Assembly: GCA_000378025.1 (NCBI GenBank)
Contig: KB899087.1
Span: 3,658,001-3,722,000 of the forward strand
Length of the DNA stretch: 64,000 nt
Reading direction: 5' to 3'
Origin: Xanthobacteraceae bacterium 501b
Lineage (GTDB): Bacteria > Pseudomonadota > Alphaproteobacteria > Rhizobiales > Xanthobacteraceae
The notes under the pieces: generated by a model
What the model saw: only the letters and a program-made list of their open reading frames with translations
Told to the model about the DNA's origin: nothing
Database searches by the model: none
Position numbers and translations under genes: made by a program
Shown: in pieces, positions 28,964-37,162 of the stretch
How the letters are laid out: each line of letters starts with the position of its first letter
Position numbering within the stretch: the first letter of the stretch is position 1

Positions 28964-30202
28964 ATGAACGGGAAGACCATGCGGGGGCTGCGTGCCGCAG
29001 CCCTCACGGGGACGCTTTTGCTCAGCGTCGCAAATGCCTTCGCCGCCGATCCGATCAAGCTCGGCGTGCTTGAAGACCAGTCCGGCGACTTCGCCGCCGC
29101 GACCATCGGCAAGGTGCACGCCATCCAGCTCGCCGCCGAGGAGATCAACAAGGCCGGCGGCATCGATGGCCGCCCGCTCGAACTGGTGATCTACGACACC
29201 CAGTCCGACAATACCCGCTACCAGGAATTCATGCGCCGCGTGCTGCAGCGCGACAAGGTGGACGCGGTGTTCGCCGGCTTCTCCTCCGCCTCGCGCGAGG
29301 CCTACCGCCCGATCGTCAACCAGTTCGACGGCCTCGCCTTCTACAACAACCAGTATGAAGGCGGCGTCTGCGACGCCAACATGATCGTCACCGGCGCGGT
29401 GCCCGAGCAGCAGTTCTCCACCCTCATCCCGTGGATGATGGAAAAGTACGGCAAGAAGGTCTACACGCTCGCCGCCGACTATAATTTCGGCCAGATCTCG
29501 GCCGAATGGGTGCGCAACATCGTCAAGGAGAATGGCGGCGAAATGGTCGGCGAGGATTTCATCCCGCTCGGCGTGTCGCAGTTCTCGCAGAACATCCAGA
29601 ACATCCAGAAGGCCAAGCCGGACTTCGTGGTGACGCTGCTGGTCGGCACCGCGCAGGCCTCCTATTACGAGCAGGCCGCCTCCGCCAACGTCAACCTGCC
29701 GATGGCTTCTTCCGTGAACGTCGGCCAGGGCTATGAGCACAAGCGCTTCAAGCCGCCATCGCTCAAGGACATGTACGTCACCACCAACTACATCGAAGAG
29801 ATCGACACCCCGGCGTCGAAGGACTTCTTCGCCAAGTTCAAGGCCAAGTTCCCGGACGAGCCCTATGTGAACCAGGAAGCCGAGAACTCCTATCTCGCGG
29901 TCTATCTCTACAAGCAGATGGTGGAGCGGGCGAAGTCGACCAAGCGCGACGACCTGCGCAAGGAGATCGCCAAGGGCGATGTCTGCATGGACGCTCCCGA
30001 GGGCAAGGTATGCCTCGACCCGAAGAGCCAGCACATGTCGCACACCATCTATCTCGCCAAGGTCGGCGAAGATCACTCCATCACCTTCCCGAAGGTGTGG
30101 GAGGGCATCAAGCCGTACTGGCTGGGTGAAGCCGGCTGCGACCTGACCAAGAGCGACCCGAGCGCGCAGTACACGCCCTCCAACCCGCCGCCGAAGAACT
30201 GA
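28964..30202 (+). CDS. urea/amide-type ABC transporter substrate-binding protein (UrtA/FmdD-like)
   Basis: Periplasmic binding protein of 412 residues. The signal peptide (MRGLRAAALTGTLLLSV then ANAFAADP) precedes IKLGVLEDQSGDFAAATIGK, EEINKAGGIDGRPLELV and the urea-class segments FYNNQYEGGVCDANMIVTGAVPEQQ and LAADYNFGQISAEWVR. AGGAGAAG lies before ATG 28964. Proteins of this type bind urea or short amides. The downstream permeases, ATPases and a formamidase reproduce the fmd operon order known from methylotrophs. Confidence 0.88.
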   Translation: MNGKTMRGLRAAALTGTLLLSVANAFAADPIKLGVLEDQSGDFAAATIGKVHAIQLAAEEINKAGGIDGRPLELVIYDTQSDNTRYQEFMRRVLQRDKVDAVFAGFSSASREAYRPIVNQFDGLAFYNNQYEGGVCDANMIVTGAVPEQQFSTLIPWMMEKYGKKVYTLAADYNFGQISAEWVRNIVKENGGEMVGEDFIPLGVSQFSQNIQNIQKAKPDFVVTLLVGTAQASYYEQAASANVNLPMASSVNVGQGYEHKRFKPPSLKDMYVTTNYIEEIDTPASKDFFAKFKAKFPDEPYVNQEAENSYLAVYLYKQMVERAKSTKRDDLRKEIAKGDVCMDAPEGKVCLDPKSQHMSHTIYLAKVGEDHSITFPKVWEGIKPYWLGEAGCDLTKSDPSAQYTPSNPPPKN

Positions 30203-30682
30203 TCGATCCTGACGCTCTCCGCGCCACGTCATCCTGAGGTGCACGGCCGAAGGCCGGGCCTCGAAGGATGGTGAAGCAGAAGACCCTCGGCGGAATAATC
30301 CTTCGAGGCTCGCTTCGCTCGCACCTCAGGATGACGGTCCGACAAAACCCAGGCCGCCATCCCTCCACCCCACCCGGCTGCCGCCTTGTTCCCCTCGGCG
30401 GCACCCGAAGGCATCGCCCCGGCCCGACCCCCCAGCTTGGCCGGGGCGATCGCCTGATCTGCTCACCTGCCGTCCCCTCATCCCCGCGCTTGACCCGGGG
30501 ACCCAGCTGTCCCGCTGGGTAAGGGGCCCCGGGATGCCATGAACGGCGTCATCCTGAGATGCCGGCCGACAGGCCGGCCTCGAAGGAGGCTCACCCGGAC
30601 GACCCTCCCTCACCGCCCGGTTCCCGCGCGGCTCAGGATAAGGTTGTCCCCTCGAAGCGAATGATCAAAGGCCCCACCGCAC
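30203..30682. repeat. 480-base gap with palindromic intergenic repeats
   Basis: No gene is supported here. A large inverted repeat runs from CGTCATCCTGAGGTGC (30227-30242) to its complement (30321-30336), with inner arms GGCCTCGAAGGAT (30258-30270) and ATCCTTCGAGGC (30298-30309). A degenerate second copy begins at 30547 and ends near 30645. Between them, about 30470-30535, lies a GGGGACCCAGCTGTCCCGCTGGG-like palindrome, not quoted in full. The same family is present at 35200. The gap splits the binding-protein gene from its permease genes. Confidence 0.75.
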
Positions 30683-31555
30683 ATGGATGTCGGAACCCTC
30701 GCCTTCTCCGCGCTCTACCAGTTCGGCGACGCCTTCGCCTTTCTGGTTCTGTCCGCCTGCGGCCTCGCCGTCATCTTCGGCATGATGGGCGTGATCAATC
30801 TGGCGCATGGCGAATTCATCATGTGCGGGGCCTATGTCACCGTCTCCGCCGCCCATGCCGGCGTGCCGCTGCCGCTCGCCATCCTCATCGGCGCGCTGGT
30901 CTCGGCCGCCGTGGGCGCGCTGGTGGAGATCCTCATCATCCGCCATCTCTATGACCGGCCGCTCGACACCATCGTCGCCACCTGGGGCCTCAGCCTCATC
31001 TTCACCCAGGGCACGCTGATCGTGCTCGGCTCCACCATGGCCGGCGTCGGCACGCCCTTCGGCAGCTTCACCGTCGGCGATTATTCCTATTCGCTCTATC
31101 GCCTCGTGCTGTGCGGCATGGCGGTAGTGGTCATCGCCGGGCTCTACGCGCTGTTCAACTGGACCCGCTTCGGCGTGATGGCCCGCGCCACCATCCAGGT
31201 GCCGCACATGGCGGCCGCGCTCGGCATCGACACCCGCCTCGTCTACAGCCTCACCTTCGCGCTCGGCGCGGGCCTGGCCGGCCTCGCGGGTGGGCTCTAC
31301 GCCCCGACCATGACGCTGGTGCCGACCATGGGCACCACCTTCATCATGGAAGCCTTCGTCACCGTGGTGGTCGGCGGCGCCGACGTGTTCCTCGGCACCG
31401 CGCCGGCGGCGGCGATTCTCGCCGTGGTCAAGGCGACCATGACCTCCTGGTACGGCCAGTTGGCCGGCCAGATCGGCCTGCTCATGGCCGTCATCATCGT
31501 CATCCGGGTGCTGCCGCGCGGCATCTCTGGCTTCCTCCTGCGCGAGCGGGCCTGA
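30683..31555 (+). CDS. urea/amide-type ABC transporter permease (UrtB/FmdE-like)
   Basis: Inner-membrane permease of 290 residues with about eight hydrophobic segments. Conserved boxes are FGMMGVINLAHGEFIMCGAY, IRHLYDRPLDTIVATWGLSL, FGVMARATIQVPHMAAALGID and VVVGGADVFLGTAPAA. It is the first permease after the repeat-filled gap and is followed 21 bases later by the second permease gene. The repeats may attenuate it relative to the binding protein, a common way to obtain more binding protein than channel. Confidence 0.88.
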   Translation: MDVGTLAFSALYQFGDAFAFLVLSACGLAVIFGMMGVINLAHGEFIMCGAYVTVSAAHAGVPLPLAILIGALVSAAVGALVEILIIRHLYDRPLDTIVATWGLSLIFTQGTLIVLGSTMAGVGTPFGSFTVGDYSYSLYRLVLCGMAVVVIAGLYALFNWTRFGVMARATIQVPHMAAALGIDTRLVYSLTFALGAGLAGLAGGLYAPTMTLVPTMGTTFIMEAFVTVVVGGADVFLGTAPAAAILAVVKATMTSWYGQLAGQIGLLMAVIIVIRVLPRGISGFLLRERA

Positions 31556-31576
31556 TCCCGGACACGGAAAACTGAC

Positions 31577-32641
31577 ATGAACGCGCTTTCACGTTTCTTC
31601 GCCCGCCTCGAAGGCCCGCAGACGCTGGGCCGGGGCCCCGGCTTCTGGATCGGCTTCCTCATTGTGCTGGCCGGCGCCTGCGCCTACCCGCTGTTCTCGG
31701 ACGGCTACACGGTCGGCAACACGGTGTATTTCTTCACCTGGATCTTCATGGCGCTCGGCCTGTCCCTCATCTGGGGCTATGGCGGCGCGCTGAGCTTCGG
31801 CCAGACCGCCTTCTTCGGCATTGCCGGCTATGCCTATGGCATCCTCACCATCAATTTCGGCGCCGCCTATGGCTTCACCTTCATCGCGCTGCTGTTCGCG
31901 GTGGCGATCGCCGCGCTGTTCGCGGCGCTGCTCGGCTATTTCCTGTTCTTCGGCCGCATCTCCGGCGTGTTCCTCGGCATCGTGACGCTGTCAGTGACGC
32001 TGGTGCTGGAGCGATTCATGGCGCAGACCGCCGGCCCGGAATGGAAGATCGGCGCCGCCCGGCTCAACGGCTTCAACGGCATGAGCAACATGCCCCCGCT
32101 CACCGTGCCCTGGCCCGGCGGCGACATCGTGCTGTTCCCCGATGTGCAGCTCTATTACGTCGTGCTCGGCATGCTGGTGCTGGTGTATCTCGGCCTGCGC
32201 ATCCTGGTGAACTCGCCCTTCGGCAATGTGCTCGTCGCCATCCGCGAGAACCCGGAGCGGGCGGAGATGCTGGGCTACGACATCCGCAAATACCAGCTCG
32301 GCACTTTCGTCATCGGCGCCGCGCTCGCCGGGCTGTCGGGCGTGCTCTACACCAGCTGGGGCCAGTATATCACGCCCTCCTCCATGGGCATGACCGCCGC
32401 CGCCCTGCCCATCGTCTGGGTCGCGGTCGGCGGGCGCTCGGACCTCACCACGACGCTGGTCGGCACCATCACCGTGCTCGCCGTGTTCCAGGCGCTCACC
32501 ATCCATGGCAGCCAATATGCGCTTGTGGTGATGGGCATCATGCTGGTGCTCACCGTGCTTCTGGCGCCGCGCGGCCTCATCTACGCGCTGGCCCGGCTCA
32601 TCGCCCGCCCCTTCTCCAAGCGTCAGCCGGGAGACGCCTGA
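31577..32641 (+). CDS. urea/amide-type ABC transporter permease (UrtC/FmdF-like)
   Basis: Second permease, 354 residues, with some nine or ten hydrophobic segments. LivM/UrtC features are SLIWGYGGALSFGQTAFFGIAGYAYG, RISGVFLGIVTLSVTLVLERFMAQT, ENPERAEMLGYDIRKYQLG and VGGRSDLTTTLVG. The stop overlaps the ATPase start as TGATG. Unlike the first transporter (19349), permease and ATPase are separate here. Confidence 0.88.
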   Translation: MNALSRFFARLEGPQTLGRGPGFWIGFLIVLAGACAYPLFSDGYTVGNTVYFFTWIFMALGLSLIWGYGGALSFGQTAFFGIAGYAYGILTINFGAAYGFTFIALLFAVAIAALFAALLGYFLFFGRISGVFLGIVTLSVTLVLERFMAQTAGPEWKIGAARLNGFNGMSNMPPLTVPWPGGDIVLFPDVQLYYVVLGMLVLVYLGLRILVNSPFGNVLVAIRENPERAEMLGYDIRKYQLGTFVIGAALAGLSGVLYTSWGQYITPSSMGMTAAALPIVWVAVGGRSDLTTTLVGTITVLAVFQALTIHGSQYALVVMGIMLVLTVLLAPRGLIYALARLIARPFSKRQPGDA

Positions 32642-33396
32642 TGCCGATGCTCCAGACCCTAGGCCTCAACAAGCGCTTCGGCGGCCTGCACGTCACCAAC
32701 AATGTCGACCTGACGCTTCAGGCCGGCGAGGTGCACTGCCTCATCGGGCCGAACGGCGCCGGCAAGTCGACGCTGTTCCGGCTGATCCTCGGCGAGCACC
32801 TGCCGAGCAGCGGCGCCATCCTGTTTGGCGGCGAGGACATCACCAGCCTCAAGCCGTTCCAGCGCATCCGCCGCGGCATGAGCGTGAAGTTCCAGGTGCC
32901 CGGCATCTTCAAGGCGCTGAGCGTCCGCCAGAACTTGGAGATCGCGATGCAGCACCATTATCCCCCGGCGGTGCTGGGCGAGGAGATCGACAAGCTGCTG
33001 GCATTCCTCAACCTCACCGCCGATTCCACGCGCCTCGCCGGCAATCTCTCGCACGGCCAGAAGCAGTGGCTGGAAATCGGCATGGCGGTCAGCCTCAAGC
33101 CGCGCCTGCTGCTGCTCGACGAGCCGACCGCCGGCATGTCGCCGGAGGAAACCCATGCCACCGGCGAAATGGTCAAGCGGCTCAATGCGCAGGGCATGAC
33201 CGTGCTGGCGGTGGAGCACGACATGGCCTTTGTGCGTCAGGTGGCACAGCAGGTCACGGTGCTGCATCTGGGCAAGGTGTTCGCACAAGGCTCGATCGAC
33301 GAGATCGTCGCCAATGAGGACGTCGCCGCCATCTATCTCGGCCAGACCACGGCACACGAAACCGCTCACGAGCCGGCGGGAGGCCCCCATGCGTAA
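32641..33396 (+). CDS. urea/amide-type ABC transporter ATPase (UrtD-like)
   Basis: ATPase of 251 residues. Walker A is GPNGAGKST, the signature is LSHGQKQWLEIGM (the LSHGQKQWLEIG form is characteristic of UrtD), Walker B is LLLLDEPTAGMSPEE and the H-loop is VLAVEHDMAFV. ATG 32641 overlaps the UrtC-like stop by one base. Its last eight bases overlap the next gene, and the C-terminal tail (TTAHETAHEPAGG) is low-complexity. Confidence 0.88.
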   Translation: MPMLQTLGLNKRFGGLHVTNNVDLTLQAGEVHCLIGPNGAGKSTLFRLILGEHLPSSGAILFGGEDITSLKPFQRIRRGMSVKFQVPGIFKALSVRQNLEIAMQHHYPPAVLGEEIDKLLAFLNLTADSTRLAGNLSHGQKQWLEIGMAVSLKPRLLLLDEPTAGMSPEETHATGEMVKRLNAQGMTVLAVEHDMAFVRQVAQQVTVLHLGKVFAQGSIDEIVANEDVAAIYLGQTTAHETAHEPAGGPHA

Positions 33397-34102
33397 GGAA
33401 GTCATGCTCTCCACCCTTGGCCTGCGCGCCGGCTATGGCGGCAAGCCGGTGCTGCAGGGCCTCGACATCGAGGTGCGCCAGGGCGAGATCGTCGCCGTCA
33501 TCGGCCGCAACGGGGTGGGCAAGTCCACGCTGATGAAGAGCCTGATCGGCCTCGTGCCGGCGATGGAAGGCTCCATCGTCTTCGGCGACAAGCCGGTGGA
33601 ACATCTCTCCGCCTTCAGGCGTGCGCGGCTCGGCATCGGCTATGTCCCGCAGGGCCGCGACGTGTTCCCCCGCCTCACCGTGGGCGAGAACATCGCGGTC
33701 GGCGGCATGCGCACGGGGCGCGTCACCGAGGCCGACCGCGAGCGCGTGCTCGGCTATTTCCCCATCCTGCGCGAGCGCTGGAGCCAGCGCGCCGGCACCC
33801 TGTCCGGCGGCCAGCAGCAGCAGCTCGCCATCGGCCGGGTGCTGGTGGCCAATCCGCAGCTCATCCTGCTCGACGAGCCCTCCGAGGGCATCCAGCCCAA
33901 CATCGTGCAGGACATCGCCCGCATCATGGTTCAGCTCAACGCCGACACCGGCGTCACTGTGGTGCTGGTGGAGCAGAACATCGACATGATCCGGGCGATG
34001 GCCCAGCGCTGCTATGTCATGGACAAGGGCCGCGTCGTCGCCGAACTCACGCGCGAGGGGCTCGCCGATGGCGAGGCCATGCGCCGTCACCTCGCCGTCT
34101 GA
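33389..34102 (+). CDS. urea/amide-type ABC transporter ATPase (UrtE-like)
   Basis: Second ATPase, 237 residues. Walker A is GRNGVGKST, the Q-loop region is GIGYVPQGRDVFPRLTVGENI, the signature is LSGGQQQQLAIGR and Walker B is LILLDEPSEGIQPN, a UrtE hallmark. ATG 33389 has GGGAGG seven bases upstream; an inner ATG at 33404 is possible. It completes the importer and is followed 28 bases later by the formamidase gene. Confidence 0.88.
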   Translation: MRKEVMLSTLGLRAGYGGKPVLQGLDIEVRQGEIVAVIGRNGVGKSTLMKSLIGLVPAMEGSIVFGDKPVEHLSAFRRARLGIGYVPQGRDVFPRLTVGENIAVGGMRTGRVTEADRERVLGYFPILRERWSQRAGTLSGGQQQQLAIGRVLVANPQLILLDEPSEGIQPNIVQDIARIMVQLNADTGVTVVLVEQNIDMIRAMAQRCYVMDKGRVVAELTREGLADGEAMRRHLAV

Positions 34103-34130
34103 ACCAACAGCCGGAACCAAGGAGAACACC

Positions 34131-35123
34131 ATGTCCTGGCTCGCGAACTCCCTCATGGCACGCAAAGGCCTCGCCAAAGGCCAGGCGGGCGCCACCCACT
34201 CCCTCACCGAGGCGGAGCAGGGCAAGTACCATTATGTCTACGGTCCCTATGTCGACCCGGTGCTGCGGGTCGATCCCGGCGCGGTCGTGGCGGCGGAAAC
34301 CCATGACGCCTTCGAGGGCGCGATCAAGAGCGAGAGCGACAACCCGCTGGAGATCCTGAACTTCCCCTATCTCAACCCGCAGAACGGCCCGATCTTCGTC
34401 AACGGCGCGGAAAAGGGCGACACGCTCGCGGTCTACATCAAGAACATCGTGCCGCGCGGCCCGCAGCCGGTGGGTACCACGCTGATCATGCCCGATTTCG
34501 GCGGGCTGGTGCCGACCAAGGACACGGCGATGCTGAACGCGCCGCTGCCGGTCAAGGTGAAGAAGCTGCATGTCGATGCCGAAACCGGCACCAAATGGAG
34601 CGACAAGATCACCCTTCCTTACGTGCCCTTCATCGGCACCATCGGCACCTCGCCGGAGATCGAGGCGATCACCTCGCTGCAGCCGGACTATTACGGCGGC
34701 AACATGGACCTGCCGGATGTCGGCATCGGCGCGGTGATCTATCTGCCGGTGAACATCGCCGGCGGCCTGCTCTATCTCGGCGACTGCCACGCCACCCAGG
34801 GCGATGGCGAACTGTGCGGCGTCGCGTTGGAGCACCCCACCGTCACCACCATCCAGATCGACCTGATCAAGGGCTGGACCATCCACACCCCGCGCCTTGA
34901 GACGGAAGAGTTCATCATGTCCATCGGCTCGACCCGGCCGATGGAGGATGCCACCCGCATGGCCTATCGCGACCTCATCCGGTGGATGGCGTCCGACTAC
35001 GGCTTCGACGAGATCGAGGCCTATATGCTGCTCACGCAATGCGGCCGCGTGCGGCTCGGCAACATGGTGGACCCGAAATACACGATGGGCGCCTCGATCC
35101 TGAAGTCGTACCTCACGGCCTGA
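34131..35123 (+). CDS. fmdA: acetamidase/formamidase family protein (second copy)
   Basis: Cytoplasmic amidohydrolase of 330 residues, probably hydrolysing the amide brought in by the transporter just upstream. Family segments are GPIFVNGAEKGDTLAVYI, YYGGNMDLPDVGIGAVIYLPV and GLLYLGDCHATQGDGELCGVALE, then STRPMEDATR. AAGGAGAA lies right before ATG 34131. The operon order (FmdD-, E-, F-like transporter genes with an amidohydrolase) parallels the formamidase locus of methylotrophs. It is longer than the copy at 10081 and belongs to a different branch, judging by the sequence between the shared motifs. Confidence 0.87.
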   Translation: MSWLANSLMARKGLAKGQAGATHSLTEAEQGKYHYVYGPYVDPVLRVDPGAVVAAETHDAFEGAIKSESDNPLEILNFPYLNPQNGPIFVNGAEKGDTLAVYIKNIVPRGPQPVGTTLIMPDFGGLVPTKDTAMLNAPLPVKVKKLHVDAETGTKWSDKITLPYVPFIGTIGTSPEIEAITSLQPDYYGGNMDLPDVGIGAVIYLPVNIAGGLLYLGDCHATQGDGELCGVALEHPTVTTIQIDLIKGWTIHTPRLETEEFIMSIGSTRPMEDATRMAYRDLIRWMASDYGFDEIEAYMLLTQCGRVRLGNMVDPKYTMGASILKSYLTA

Positions 35124-35199
35124 CCGTACAGATGCCGTCATGCCCGGCCGCAGGGGCGGGCATGACGCTTCCTCACACGCCACTTCTGTTCCAACCCGA

Positions 35200-35305
35200 C
35201 GTCATCCTGAGGTGCCCGGCAAAGCCGGGCCTCGAAGGATGGAGGCTGCGTGCGCCCTGAGCGAACCTCCGTCGAGGCGCGCTGCGCGCGCGCCTCAGGA
35301 TGACG
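35200..35305. repeat. palindromic intergenic repeat (same family as 30227)
   Basis: CGTCATCCTGAGG (35200-35212) is repeated inverted as CCTCAGGATGACG (35293-35305), with internal CGGCAAAGCCGGG and GAGGCGCGCTGCGCGC palindromes. It sits between the formamidase and the double nitrilase. Confidence 0.75.
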
Positions 35306-35335
35306 GCGTCTTCCAAAAGAGCCCGGAGACCTGCC

Positions 35336-37054
35336 ATGACCACGACGCTGAAGGTCGCAACCGTCCAGTTCGAGCCGACCCTGTTCGAGAAGGAGCGCAA
35401 CCTCGCCCGGCTGGAGGCGCTGGTCACTGAAGCTGCGCAGCAGGGTGCCAAGCTCATCGTCACCCCGGAAATGGGCACGACGGGCTATTGCTGGTTCGAC
35501 CGCGCCGAGGTCGCCCCCTTCGTCGAGACGATCCCCGGCCCGACCACCGACCGCTTCGCGGCGCTTGCCCGCGCGCGGGACTGCTACATCGTCATCGGCA
35601 TGCCGGAGGTCGATCCCGCGACCAACCTCTATTACAATTCCGCCGTGCTGATTGGGCCTGAGGGCATCGTCGGCGCCCACCGCAAGACCCACCCCTATAT
35701 CGCCGAGCCGAAATGGTCAGCACCGGGTGATTGCGGGCACAAGGTGTTCGACACGCCGATCGGCCGCATCGCGCTTCTCGTCTGCATGGACATCCATTTC
35801 ATCGAGACCGCGCGCCTTGTCGGGCTCGGCGGTGCCGACATCATCTGCCACATCTCCAACTGGCTGGCCGAGCGCACCCCCGCGCCCTACTGGATCACCC
35901 GCGCGGTGGAGAACAGCTGCTACCTCATCGAATCCAACCGCTGGGGGCTGGAGCGCACGGTGCAGTTCTCCGGCGGCAGCTGCGTCATCGGCCCGGACGG
36001 CGCCATCGAGGCGGTGATCGATACGGGCGACGGCGTTGCCTGCGTCGAGATCGACCTGGAGCGCGCCCGCGCCCGCCGCATGCTCGGCGAACCCGTGTTC
36101 GAGCAGCGCCGGCCGGAACTCTATATGGAGCTGCCGACCACCACCTTCGCCTGGAATCCGCTCGACTTCTTCAGCCTCTACGGCCACCGCCCGCTGCCCA
36201 AGGGAAGGCGCTCGCAGGTCGCCGTGGCGCAGTTCGCCCCCACCGGCGACGCAAACGCCAATCTCGACCGCATCGAGGAGCTGGCCGGGGCGGCGAAGGC
36301 CGACGGGGCCGAACTCGTGGTCTTCCCCGAGCGCGCCGTCACCGGCCTCGATGCCCCCGCCGCCGTGCCGCTGAACGGGGAAGCGGTGGCCCGCCTCATC
36401 GCCATCGCCACCCGCCATGGCCTGCACCTCGCCGCCGGCCTCGCCGAGGACGAGGGCGGCACGCTCTATAACAGCGCCGTGCTGGTGGGACCGCAGGGGG
36501 TGATCGGGCGCTACCGCAAGACCCATCTAGACGCCTCCGACCACAATTGGGCGACGCCGGGCGATGAATGGGGCGTGTTCGACACCAAGTTCGGCCGCAT
36601 CGGCCTGCTCATCGGCCATGACGCCGCCTTCCCGGAAGCGGGGCGCGTGCTGGCGCTGCGCGGCTGCGACCTCATTCTCTGCCCGGCGGCGCTGCGCGGG
36701 GCGCTCACCTCAGCCCATGCCGGCACGGCGATCGCGCAGAACTACCCGATCCCAACCGGCGCCGATCCGCATCACTGGCATTTGATGCGGGCGCGGGCCG
36801 GCGAGAACAATGTCCATCTCGCGTTCGCCAATGTGCTCGACGAGGCCTCTGGCTATGGCGGCAAGAGCGGCGTGTTCGGGCCTGACACCTTCGAGTTCCC
36901 CCGCCGCGAGGCCATTCTCACCGCCGTCGAGGGGGTCGTCGTGGCCGAGATCGACACCACCAATCTCGACACGCCCTACCCCACCAATGTGGTGCGGCGG
37001 AAGGATCTGGTGACGATGCGCCTGCCCCATCACTACCTCCCGCTCATCGGCTAA
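35336..37054 (+). CDS. tandem nitrilase-superfamily protein, second domain lacks catalytic Cys
   Basis: A 572-residue protein with two complete carbon-nitrogen hydrolase domains. The first (about 1-285) has the full triad: Glu45 in VTPEMGTTGY, Lys117 in HRKTHPY and Cys150 in IALLVCMDIHF. The second (about 295-565) keeps Glu332 (VVFPERAVTG) and Lys395 (YRKTHLD), but position 427, where Cys is expected, is Gly in IGLLIGHDAAFPE. The second half should therefore be catalytically dead and may be structural or regulatory; nitrilases act as dimers or larger assemblies, so an internal pseudo-dimer is plausible. It closes the second amide operon after a palindromic repeat. The substrate is unknown; an amide or nitrile is likely. 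Confidence 0.83.
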   Translation: MTTTLKVATVQFEPTLFEKERNLARLEALVTEAAQQGAKLIVTPEMGTTGYCWFDRAEVAPFVETIPGPTTDRFAALARARDCYIVIGMPEVDPATNLYYNSAVLIGPEGIVGAHRKTHPYIAEPKWSAPGDCGHKVFDTPIGRIALLVCMDIHFIETARLVGLGGADIICHISNWLAERTPAPYWITRAVENSCYLIESNRWGLERTVQFSGGSCVIGPDGAIEAVIDTGDGVACVEIDLERARARRMLGEPVFEQRRPELYMELPTTTFAWNPLDFFSLYGHRPLPKGRRSQVAVAQFAPTGDANANLDRIEELAGAAKADGAELVVFPERAVTGLDAPAAVPLNGEAVARLIAIATRHGLHLAAGLAEDEGGTLYNSAVLVGPQGVIGRYRKTHLDASDHNWATPGDEWGVFDTKFGRIGLLIGHDAAFPEAGRVLALRGCDLILCPAALRGALTSAHAGTAIAQNYPIPTGADPHHWHLMRARAGENNVHLAFANVLDEASGYGGKSGVFGPDTFEFPRREAILTAVEGVVVAEIDTTNLDTPYPTNVVRRKDLVTMRLPHHYLPLIG

Positions 37055-37162
37055 GGGCCCGCGCCTCATCCACAAGCCACGCCGCGCGGGCCGGGCGGCG
37101 TGGCCTTCGCGCGCGTGAGTGAATATGGTCTCGCCTTCCCCTCAAGCGATTCCGTGTTCCGC

